Shown: in pieces, positions 1 through 5,021 of the stretch
Numbering within the stretch: position 1 is the first letter of the stretch
Layout of the letters: each line of letters starts with the position of its first letter
NCBI GenBank assembly: GCA_028697695.1
Contig: JAQVEI010000223.1
Location: forward strand, 1 to 5,021
Direction of reading: 5' to 3'
Length of the DNA stretch: 5,021 nt
Source of the DNA: Lentimicrobiaceae bacterium
GTDB taxonomy: Bacteria > Bacteroidota > Bacteroidia > Bacteroidales > Lentimicrobiaceae
The notes under the pieces: model-generated
What the model was told of the DNA's origin: nothing
Database searches by the model: none
Seen by the model: the letters and a program-made list of their open reading frames with translations, nothing else
Position numbers and translations under genes: made by a program

Positions 1-521
1 ACTTCCTTACCAATGGCTTCCAGCATAAATTCATTTTCATTCAGGATAGTATAATAGATTTTCACATCGATTGCCTGCGGAATGGATTTGTTGATGCTTA
101 TACGCAGGGGCTGATACAGATATTCTTCCTGGGTCTCAAGCAGGAAATCCTTTTTTATAATTCCTCCAAATCTATATTCTTCTTTAAAGAATGCGATTTC
201 CATGTTTAGTTTATTCACCACTTCGTTGATGAGGGAGTAGGAGGTTAGTATTCCCAGTTCGTTTTCGATGTTATCGTTGTTTGAAAAAAGACCAAAGCCC
301 TGCATCACATTTTGAGAAGAGAGGAAGTTATTTCGTTCAGACTCTTTCAACAAAAGGGTAGTTTGGTTTCTGTACCTGGCAGTGGAAAGTTTATTAAAAA
401 GATATGCTCCACCAACGAATACAATAGTGGTAAGTACAAACCACCATTTGTATCTCCACATTTTAAAGATAAGGTCTTTGTAATTGGTTTTTTGCTGAAA
501 AATTTCTTCGGTTTTATCCAC
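1..521 (-). CDS. Wzz/Wzc-like polysaccharide co-polymerase, N-terminal part (runs off left edge)
   Basis: The first 173 codons of an inner-membrane chain-length determinant, probably the N-terminal half of a Wzc-type tyrosine autokinase, which controls polymer length and contacts the outer-membrane exporter. Residues about 26-43 (WWFVLTTIVFVGGAYLFNK region) form the first membrane helix. They are followed by the periplasmic Wzz domain start (STARYRNQTTLLLKES, residues 46-61) and a stretch (NIENELGILTSYSLINEVV) very like the Bacteroidota autokinase pattern of 'NxENExxxLxSxxLxxxVV'. I chose the GTG at 521 because an in-frame TAA lies one codon upstream and the residues before the helix fit the family. 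The ATG at codon 21 would leave almost no cytoplasmic tail. It begins 6 nt after the stop of the Wza-like gene, so the two are surely co-transcribed. No clear Shine-Dalgarno sequence is visible. The second helix and any kinase domain (Walker A/B, Tyr tail) lie outside the window, so a kinase-less Wzz protein is not excluded. Confidence 0.88.
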   Translation of the reverse strand, partial: MDKTEEIFQQKTNYKDLIFKMWRYKWWFVLTTIVFVGGAYLFNKLSTARYRNQTTLLLKESERNNFLSSQNVMQGFGLFSNNDNIENELGILTSYSLINEVVNKLNMEIAFFKEEYRFGGIIKKDFLLETQEEYLYQPLRISINKSIPQAIDVKIYYTILNENEFMLEAIGKE

Positions 522-527
522 TGTTTA

Positions 528-1304
528 TTAATTTCTAAAAAAGTACAAAATAGTTACAAGAGTTGTCATACTGGCAAGGAAGGTGGAGTAGGTGAAAGTG
601 CGGAGATTCCTGAATTTGGTGTTTATAGGTTCCACAATCACAACATCTCCGGGTTGCAAATAATAAAAGTTGCTTTCAACAATCTTTTTATCAGTCAGAT
701 TCAGGTTGTAAAATTTAATTTTGTCATCAAACTCCCTTACCAGGGTTATCTGACTTTTGTCGCCATAATCGGTGATACCACCGGCATAGCCCAAAGCCTG
801 AAAAATATTGATTTGTTCTTTAAAAAACGGAAATTCACCCTGATTACGAACTTCTCCCAAAACAGTGATGTTGCTGTTAACTATCTTCATGGTAATGGCC
901 GTATTGCTAAGGTATTGACTAAGCTCTTTTTCAACCTTGGCTTTGGCTTCCTTGATGGTAAGATTATTTACATCTATCTCACCAATAAAAGGAAAATCAA
1001 TGGTGCCTCTTTCCGAAACAGTGTAGCTTAACAAATCTATGGCGATACCGCCGGTAATAGAGGTGTTTTGATTGCTGAAAATTCTTGCAGTACCCTCGTC
1101 TACACTTAATACATTGATGTATAGGTTGTCAAAAGGTCGAATCCGCTTCTCGGGCCGGCTGTGAAAATACGTTTCTTTTAATTCAGAGGTCGTTTCATCC
1201 TGCACATACATGAGTTTTTCCTGAGGTACGCAGGATGCCAGCAGCGCCAAGAGGACAATAACTAACATGAGTGGTGAAAAGTGAGTGCGGAGTTTCATAA
1301 TCAT
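528..1304 (-). CDS. Wza-like polysaccharide export lipoprotein (Poly_export + SLBB)
   Basis: A 258-residue outer-membrane polysaccharide exporter of the Wza/OPX family, expected to form the exit channel for the polymer together with the Wzc-like protein encoded next. Residues 1-24 are a lipoprotein signal peptide (basic KLR, hydrophobic core, lipobox LLASC with the lipidated Cys at 25). The Poly_export domain spans about residues 55-140 (IRPFDNLYINVLSVDEG). One SLBB domain follows at about 145-195 (ITVLGEVRNQGEFPFF, then LGYAGGITDYGDKSQITLVRE). LQPGDVVIVEP comes near residue 217, and the last 20 or so residues (FTYSTFLASMTTLVTILYFF) are a hydrophobic helix suitable for crossing the outer membrane. 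It is much shorter than E. coli Wza (about 380 residues, more SLBB-type repeats), as is usual in Bacteroidota. An in-frame TAA directly precedes the ATG at 1304, so the only other ATG candidate is codon 3. The gene ends in tandem TAA TAA. A 102-nt gap separates it from the upstream transferase gene. Confidence 0.95.
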   Translation of the reverse strand: MIMKLRTHFSPLMLVIVLLALLASCVPQEKLMYVQDETTSELKETYFHSRPEKRIRPFDNLYINVLSVDEGTARIFSNQNTSITGGIAIDLLSYTVSERGTIDFPFIGEIDVNNLTIKEAKAKVEKELSQYLSNTAITMKIVNSNITVLGEVRNQGEFPFFKEQINIFQALGYAGGITDYGDKSQITLVREFDDKIKFYNLNLTDKKIVESNFYYLQPGDVVIVEPINTKFRNLRTFTYSTFLASMTTLVTILYFFRN

Positions 1305-1406
1305 TTAAATTACAAGTATTTAATATTGAGCTCTTTACGCTGTATGAACATAGGGTGAACAGTCGAAATTATATATTGTTTATGTTATACGGTTTACTGT
1401 ATGGTT
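1305..1406 (-). other. Spacer between glycosyl-phosphate transferase and export gene
   Basis: A 102-nt AT-rich gap. On the minus strand it contains TAATTTCG, one mismatch from the Bacteroidota -7 consensus TAnnTTTG, but no TTG at a suitable distance upstream. An imperfect palindrome lies at 1387-1402, with ATAC/GTAT arms and a two-base centre. It is too weak and tight-looped to act as a terminator. I see no convincing promoter or terminator, so read-through from the transferase gene is the simplest reading. Confidence 0.35.
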
Positions 1407-2813
1407 TTATTGTCCCGACCCCCTTATCACTGCCTGAAAGGTCTTCAGAAGGAGTAGAAAGTCGATCTTAAGGGACCAGCTGTCGATGTATTGTAAATCC
1501 AATTTCATCCATTCGTCAAAGGTAATTTTATTTCTGTTTGGTGAAATCTGCCAGATGCAGGTTATCCCGGGCCGCATCGATAGTCTGCGCAACTGCCACC
1601 GCTCGTATTGTGCTACTTCGCTGGGTAGCGGTGGCCGGGGTCCAACCAGGGACATATCGCCTTTCAATACATTGAAAAACTGCGGTACTTCGTCTAAACC
1701 GGTTTTCCGCAGTATTCGGCCAATAGCTGTAATTCGAGGATCGTTTTTAATCTTAAAGACCGGACCATCCATCTCGTTTTGTGCTTCAAGCAAGGGACGC
1801 AATCTTTCTGCATCCTGAACCATTGTTCTGAATTTATAAATGTTAAACTCCCGGCCTCTCAATCCAATTCTACGTTGTTTAAATATAACCGGCCCGGGTG
1901 AGTTGAACTTTATCAATAATGTTATAATCAGCAGAACCGGTGACCAAATAAACAGGATGAATGCGGAGCCAACAATATCAAACACAGCTTTCCATTGATG
2001 CGCTGTTTTATTTGCAGGGGTGTTTGTAAAGGTTAAAAACGGAACATTGTCGAAATAATTGAGTTGAGTCTGCGTGCTGGCCATTTTAAAAAAGGCGGAT
2101 TGCAGTCGAAACACCACTCCAATTTCTTCGCAAGCGAAAACCAGGTTTCTTAGTTCTTCCTGATTGATGTCATTTTTACAATAAAAAACTTCATCAACGA
2201 TGTTGTTTTTCAACAAATAAGGCAAGCTGTGTATTTGTTCAATTACCTTCACTCTGCTGCCAAAAATCTCATGCACCAGTTGTGAGGATGAAATGATGGT
2301 AACCAGGCGCAATCCCCACTCATTGTGAAGCATTATTTTTTCGGTAAACTCTATACAATTCTCATCTGCTACCAAAATAATGTTGCGCGTTGTCATTCCT
2401 TTATCAAGCAGGTTCTTTTGATAAAAGTAAGTAGTCATCAACATCAGATTCAGGACAACTATTTCCAACACACCAAAGATTAACAATATGCTCAAATCAA
2501 TGGTTTCCAGCTTCAAAAGAACTACCAAAGCAGCAAGCAACAGGGTGCTGGAAGCTATAAAGATTAGACTTTCCGTAAAAATTATAGTGATGTCTCTTAC
2601 TCTGTAAAACCTGGTGAGATTGGTGAGCTCAAGTCCATAAAGCCATACGGGCATCATCAATAACAGTAAAGTAAGGTATTCCGTAGTATAGGTGAGTTCC
2701 CCGTTTTTAAATAACCGCAAAAGGAAAAATGAAGCAATAAATACCAATAACGTAGTTATGGTAACAATAACTGTTAAGGTTTTACTGCTTAAATCTTCGC
2801 GATCAGCAATCAT
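1407..2813 (-). CDS. Polyprenyl-phosphate glycosyl-1-phosphate transferase (WbaP/WcaJ-type large PGT)
   Basis: A 468-residue membrane enzyme that starts the repeat unit by moving a sugar-1-phosphate from a nucleotide sugar onto undecaprenyl phosphate at the cytoplasmic face. Four N-terminal membrane helices (about residues 12-34, 44-60, 77-100, 107-130) are followed by a soluble Rossmann-like domain (about 142-240, starting RNIILVADEN). The catalytic bacterial sugar transferase domain covers about residues 272-468. That domain opens with the re-entrant helix (AVFDIVGSAFILFIWSPVLL, with the Ser-Pro break at 291-292). It continues with SPGPVIFKQRRIGLRG, the KFRTM motif (327-331), the catalytic Asp-Glu pair at 374-375 in LDEVPQ, GDMSLVGPRP (385-394) and RPGITCIWQ (414-422). 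All key family residues seem present. The sugar (Glc, Gal, GalNAc or another) cannot be read from the sequence. An in-frame TAG seven codons upstream limits the start, leaving the ATG at 2813 as the best choice. It follows a 317-nt spacer, so it may have its own promoter. Confidence 0.96.
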   Translation of the reverse strand: MIADREDLSSKTLTVIVTITTLLVFIASFFLLRLFKNGELTYTTEYLTLLLLMMPVWLYGLELTNLTRFYRVRDITIIFTESLIFIASSTLLLAALVVLLKLETIDLSILLIFGVLEIVVLNLMLMTTYFYQKNLLDKGMTTRNIILVADENCIEFTEKIMLHNEWGLRLVTIISSSQLVHEIFGSRVKVIEQIHSLPYLLKNNIVDEVFYCKNDINQEELRNLVFACEEIGVVFRLQSAFFKMASTQTQLNYFDNVPFLTFTNTPANKTAHQWKAVFDIVGSAFILFIWSPVLLIITLLIKFNSPGPVIFKQRRIGLRGREFNIYKFRTMVQDAERLRPLLEAQNEMDGPVFKIKNDPRITAIGRILRKTGLDEVPQFFNVLKGDMSLVGPRPPLPSEVAQYERWQLRRLSMRPGITCIWQISPNRNKITFDEWMKLDLQYIDSWSLKIDFLLLLKTFQAVIRGSGQ

Positions 2814-2885
2814 TGCTTTATACGGGCTTTGTGACTATTATTGTTTTTACTATACTTTTAACAGTTTGTTTACTTTATTGTTTGG

Positions 2886-3023
2886 TTATTGTGTGACTGG
2901 TTGAAGTAAGACCAGCAAAAGTAACATAAACGTTGCCAAAACACCATTCAAAAATACTCGAAATTTATTTAGTAACAGCATTTTATAATTATTTAGAACC
3001 AGATTAAACAAAGTTGTTCGCAT
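2886..3023 (-). CDS. Possible small hydrophobic membrane peptide (45 residues)
   Basis: A 45-codon ATG-to-TAA frame in the spacer, in the same direction as its neighbours. I do not recognise the product. It has a basic, polar N-terminal part (MRTTLFNLVLNNYK, then NKFR at 19-22) and one strongly hydrophobic segment at about residues 23-40 (VFLNGVLATFMLLLLVLL), ending QPVTQ. This fits a single-pass small membrane protein with its N-terminus inside, or an orphan signal-peptide-like leader. A second in-frame ATG at codon 15 (position 2981) has an A-rich upstream stretch, as is common in Bacteroidota starts, and would give 31 residues. The case against it: T-rich spacer DNA easily encodes hydrophobic residues by chance, no Shine-Dalgarno sequence is seen, and the frame overlaps the promoter-like motif at 2916-2923. 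It should be held as a candidate only. Confidence 0.28.
   Translation of the reverse strand: MRTTLFNLVLNNYKMLLLNKFRVFLNGVLATFMLLLLVLLQPVTQ
2916..2923 (-). promoter_or_regulatory. Possible Bacteroidota -7 promoter box for the transferase gene
   Basis: The minus strand reads TACTTTTG, an exact match to the Bacteroidota -7 consensus TAnnTTTG, about 100 nt before the transferase ATG. The -33 element is doubtful. TTTG at 2940-2937 is only 13 nt upstream, and a TTG at 2951-2949 is 25 nt upstream, both outside the usual 17-23 nt. A chance match in AT-rich DNA is quite possible. Confidence 0.25.
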
Positions 3024-3094
3024 GTTCAATTGTTTGGTTTCTAAATTGTGCCTGGTTTGTTGAATATGTCTTAATTGTGGCCTCTATTATCAGT

Positions 3095-3119
3095 TTTGAG
3101 CTGATTTAACTCAAATCAG
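3095..3119 (-). other. Two overlapping stem-loops after the Alg13-like gene
   Basis: Starting 11 nt after the Alg13-like stop, two hairpins share bases and cannot form together. One pairs CTGATTT (3101-3107) with AAATCAG (3113-3119) around a 5-nt loop. The other pairs TTTGAG (3095-3100) with CTCAAA (3110-3115) around a 9-nt loop. Neither is followed by a U-tract on the minus strand, and both are AT-rich, so they do not make a standard intrinsic terminator. They could be a weak terminator, an mRNA 3'-end or processing structure, an attenuator-like switch, or chance. Confidence 0.3.
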
Positions 3120-3130
3120 TTGGTGCACGA

Positions 3131-3616
3131 TTATTTTTTGCATGAATTCAGAAAGTCCTGAATAAACATCAACAACGTTTCGGAAGCGGCCGGGCCGATA
3201 GGCGGGGCTGTTTGCAGCGTGTCGCGTTTGTTTAAGGTTTCAATGAGTTCTTCCCCGGAGTAGACCGCATGTACAAAGCCAAGTTTTTCGAGGCTTTTAG
3301 CGGTTGAAACCTGATGGTCGTTGCGTGTTTCGTGGTATTTATACAAACGGGGCAAAACAACTATGGGTTTGGCGAGTTGAAGTGCCTGAAGTATAGTTCC
3401 CATGCCTGCATGAGCAACTATAAGGGAAGCCGTTTTAAATTTCTCGTTAAATGTTTCCGGATCCATGAAACGGGCATAGCTAAAATTTTTGGGAAGATAG
3501 GATGAATCGGCAATCTGACCGAAAATATCAGTATAACCCGAGGTAGCAGCCCATTCATCCATTGCGCTTACCAACCTGTCGAAAGGTTCCTGTGTACCTA
3601 CTACCAGAAATATCAT
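3131..3616 (-). CDS. Alg13/PssE-like glycosyltransferase subunit (donor-binding half)
   Basis: A 161-residue protein matching the C-terminal half of a GT-B glycosyltransferase (glycosyltransferase 28 C-terminal domain). Proteins of this type pair with an Alg14-like partner, as in eukaryotic Alg13-Alg14, rhizobial PssE-PssD and pneumococcal Cps14G-Cps14F, to transfer a sugar from a UDP-sugar to a lipid-linked acceptor. Visible marks are the N-terminal strand and turn MIFLVVGTQEPFDRLV, the glycine-rich nucleotide-sugar motif HAGMGT (69-74), the strand PIVVLPR (84-90) and the conserved HETRNDHQ (95-102), a form of the family's 'E-x-x-x-DHQ' signature. The length is normal for the family and there is no membrane segment. 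The ATG overlaps the partner's TGA by 4 nt (ATGA), which indicates translational coupling and equal expression of the two subunits. The sugar and linkage cannot be told from sequence alone. Confidence 0.93.
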   Translation of the reverse strand: MIFLVVGTQEPFDRLVSAMDEWAATSGYTDIFGQIADSSYLPKNFSYARFMDPETFNEKFKTASLIVAHAGMGTILQALQLAKPIVVLPRLYKYHETRNDHQVSTAKSLEKLGFVHAVYSGEELIETLNKRDTLQTAPPIGPAASETLLMFIQDFLNSCKK

Positions 3617-4068
3617 TTAATAACGGTTCCTTTAAATAGTGTGCTTTTATTGTCGGCCAGATGCTCCCATTGTGTAAGATGAAAGGTGCAGAATTTTTTT
3701 GCTATCCGTCCACTCATCGAGATGCGATCAACATTGGCTATGCTGTCGATCCAAACGCTTTGCTTTCCCATAAGCCATGCCCAAATGATTGCCATCAGTC
3801 CGGGAGCAGCACCTGTTGACACGACGACATCCGGCTTTTTATTAAGAACAATTTTTCCAACCTCAAATCCCATTTTTATAAGTTTTAGCTTTTGCCAGCG
3901 TGTGGCATCGCTTACCGGGTAAAATTCCGACCCGTTGACCTGTTTACGGTAGCCATTGTTGGTGGTAACGTAAATAATGTGGTGCTCCTTAAAGGCTGGT
4001 ATCAGGCGCATTAGCTGCGTCCAGTGACCCCCACTTGAGGCGATTGCAAGTACCTTTAGTTTACTCAT
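3613..4068 (-). CDS. Alg14/PssD-like glycosyltransferase subunit (acceptor/membrane half)
   Basis: A 151-residue protein of the Alg14 family, forming the N-terminal half of a split GT-B transferase completed by the Alg13-like product of the next gene. Alg14-type subunits bring the catalytic partner to the membrane and bind the lipid-linked acceptor. Family marks are VLAIASSGGHWTQLM with the SGGH motif at 12-15, ADVVVSTG-type PDVVVSTGAAPG (79-90), the hydrophobic stretch LMAIIWAWLMG (91-101) and WIDSIANVDRISMSGRIAKK (106-125), which corresponds to the family's '(I/V)ESFARV..LS.TGR' block. It lacks the N-terminal membrane anchor of eukaryotic Alg14, as bacterial homologues commonly do. The segment at 91-101 may act as a monotopic membrane contact. 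Both ends overlap neighbours by 4 nt (ATGA), so it is translationally coupled to the CapA-like gene before it and the Alg13-like gene after it. Confidence 0.93.
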   Translation of the reverse strand: MSKLKVLAIASSGGHWTQLMRLIPAFKEHHIIYVTTNNGYRKQVNGSEFYPVSDATRWQKLKLIKMGFEVGKIVLNKKPDVVVSTGAAPGLMAIIWAWLMGKQSVWIDSIANVDRISMSGRIAKKFCTFHLTQWEHLADNKSTLFKGTVIK

Positions 4069-5021
4069 GAGCGCTTTGAATTAGACCCAAAGAAAAATCG
4101 TTTGCCGAACGTTTCTAATATGCTCCGGTTTAAAGTGTAAAAGTGTATAACCATTTCTACCTTCATTAAAATGCGCATATAGAAAGGCATGTGGCGATGA
4201 TATTTCCTGGTACAATAGTTCAATAAGTTTTCAGATGAAGTGTGTTTGACATGGTGAATTTGATGCCGATGTTGATACGAAAATAATAAATTTTCTGTTT
4301 CATTGAAAAAATCGTACTGAAAAATCAGTCCCCTTCGGGTAATTTTTGAGAAGTCCTGGTCAAAAATAAAATTTCCGTGGCTATAAATAACCCTCGTTTT
4401 GCCAATTTGTTTAAATGGCTGAATCACATGCGGATGATGTCCCAGGATTAAGTCAAATCCTGCCTGACTCAATTTCCCGGACAGGTGCCTTTGTTGCTCA
4501 TTTTCCAGAGTCAGGTATTCCTTCCCCCAGTGGATGCTAATGATCCGGATTTCATTTTCCTCTTTGCGGCCCAATTCCAAAGCTTCAATCAAATCATCAT
4601 AGGTGCTTTTAAAATATCCACCACAGTAAGTTGGGTCTTCAACAAGGCTCACACCCCAAATATTTATTTTCTTGTTCGCCTGATGAATAGTCAATGGCTG
4701 TTTGTCTTTTCCAATTATCTTAATGCCTTTTTGTTGGAGGGCGTCTAAACTATAATTTACAGCCTGCATACCATGCTGGCCAAAATGATTGTTGGCCACG
4801 TTGGCTACCTTGATTGCCCTGATTCGGTCGAAGAAACAAAGTGCACCCACCGGGGCGCGGTATACTCCATTTTGTATGTTCCTGGTTTTTATGGTTTCAT
4901 CCGGCATTAGTGAAGACTCCATGTTGAAGAGAAACAGGTCGCCCCATGAAAGTGCTTCAGCTACACTGTCGCTTATAAGCCGGTTGTAGTTGTTACCATA
5001 CAGGCGGATGATACCCCGGTT
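4065..5021 (-). CDS. CapA/PGA_cap-type metallophosphatase-fold protein (start beyond right edge)
   Basis: The last 318 codons of a CapA-family protein (PGA_cap domain, related to calcineurin-like metallophosphatases), best known from poly-gamma-glutamate capsule synthesis but also found in polysaccharide loci. The frame is open to base 5021, so the ATG at 4922 is internal. The upstream residues (SWGDLFLFNME) contain the conserved Asp and 'N-[LM]-E' motif of the domain. Counted from base 5021, other marks are VANVANNH (72-79), ISIHWGKEY (161-169), the metal-ligand-like GHHPHVIQP (194-202) and SHGNFIFDQ (214-222). All are family-typical, so the active site looks intact. About 95 residues follow the core, ending in a basic tail (FGKRFFFGSNSKRS). 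The missing N-terminus would show whether there is a signal peptide or membrane anchor. It overlaps the Alg14-like gene by 4 nt. Its biochemical role here is unknown; hydrolysis, ligation or modification of the polymer are all possible. Confidence 0.92.
   Translation of the reverse strand, partial: NRGIIRLYGNNYNRLISDSVAEALSWGDLFLFNMESSLMPDETIKTRNIQNGVYRAPVGALCFFDRIRAIKVANVANNHFGQHGMQAVNYSLDALQQKGIKIIGKDKQPLTIHQANKKINIWGVSLVEDPTYCGGYFKSTYDDLIEALELGRKEENEIRIISIHWGKEYLTLENEQQRHLSGKLSQAGFDLILGHHPHVIQPFKQIGKTRVIYSHGNFIFDQDFSKITRRGLIFQYDFFNETENLLFSYQHRHQIHHVKHTSSENLLNYCTRKYHRHMPFYMRILMKVEMVIHFYTLNRSILETFGKRFFFGSNSKRS

Larger units (their letters stand above)
2814..3130 (-). other. 317-nt spacer, candidate regulatory region
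   Basis: The only long gap in the window, between the Alg13-like gene and the glycosyl-1-phosphate transferase gene. It breaks an otherwise compact gene string. From the upstream end (minus strand) it holds competing stem-loops just after the Alg13-like stop, a small hydrophobic open frame and a promoter-like TACTTTTG. The last roughly 70 nt are AT-rich and have no structure I can support. There is no tRNA or recognisable riboswitch. A separate transcription start for the transferase-export genes is plausible. Confidence 0.5.

Noticed and set aside
312..1031. A 239-codon open frame on the + strand
   Set aside because: It lies opposite the Wza-like gene and the start of the Wzc-like gene, whose lipobox, SLBB and Wzz features are clear. 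The + strand product has no recognisable domain and reads like an antisense shadow.
1387..1402. Imperfect palindrome ATACGGTTTACTGTAT as a terminator or operator
   Set aside because: The loop is only two bases, one pair is mismatched in the minus-strand RNA, and no U-tract follows. It is short enough to be chance.
1486..1818. A 110-codon + strand frame
   Set aside because: Fully antisense to the highly conserved catalytic domain of the glycosyl-1-phosphate transferase, with no protein-like features of its own.
2692..2904. A 70-codon + strand frame reaching into the spacer
   Set aside because: Most of it is antisense to the transferase gene's N-terminal coding region, and it shows no family features; treated as a shadow.
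2897..2915. Small hairpin CTGGT/ACCAG
   Set aside because: A five-pair stem with a 9-nt loop is common by chance and has no terminator tail.
4065..4922. The CapA-like gene starting at the ATG at 4922
   Set aside because: The frame stays open to the window edge, and the 33 upstream residues contain family-conserved sequence (GDLFLFN before MES), so this ATG is internal.

Overview
The window is part of an exopolysaccharide or capsule biosynthesis locus, and every convincing gene lies on the minus strand. The export gene pair, a chain-length regulator whose N-terminus looks like the Bacteroidota type, AT-rich spacers, a lack of clear Shine-Dalgarno sequences and a moderate-to-low G+C content all suggest a member of the Bacteroidota (Cytophagales/Flavobacteriia-like). 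That placement is inference; no marker gene is present.

In transcription order (right to left) the layout is as follows. A CapA/PGA_cap-type metallophosphatase-fold protein (5021-4065) has its start beyond the right edge. It overlaps by 4 nt an Alg14/PssD-like glycosyltransferase subunit (4068-3613), which in turn overlaps by 4 nt its partner, an Alg13/PssE-like subunit (3616-3131). A 317-nt spacer (3130-2814) follows. It holds two mutually exclusive stem-loops, a possible 45-codon hydrophobic small ORF and a weak promoter-like motif. Next come a large polyprenyl-phosphate glycosyl-1-phosphate transferase (2813-1407), a 102-nt spacer, a Wza-like outer-membrane export lipoprotein (1304-528), and the first 173 codons of a Wzz/Wzc-like inner-membrane co-polymerase (521-1) that runs off the left edge.

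The genes fit a Wzx/Wzy-type pathway. The glycosyl-1-phosphate transferase puts the first sugar on undecaprenyl phosphate. The Alg14/Alg13 pair adds a later sugar from a nucleotide sugar on the cytoplasmic face. The Wzc-like protein controls polymerisation and chain length in the inner membrane, and the Wza-like lipoprotein carries the polymer across the outer membrane. The CapA-like protein is not part of the standard pathway, and its tight coupling to the Alg14/Alg13 pair is the most interesting contextual feature. The flippase, polymerase and other transferases are not in the window and presumably lie outside it. I see no RNA genes, insertion sequences, CRISPR arrays or attachment sites. 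The window looks like a well-ordered polysaccharide locus and not a wholly unknown system.
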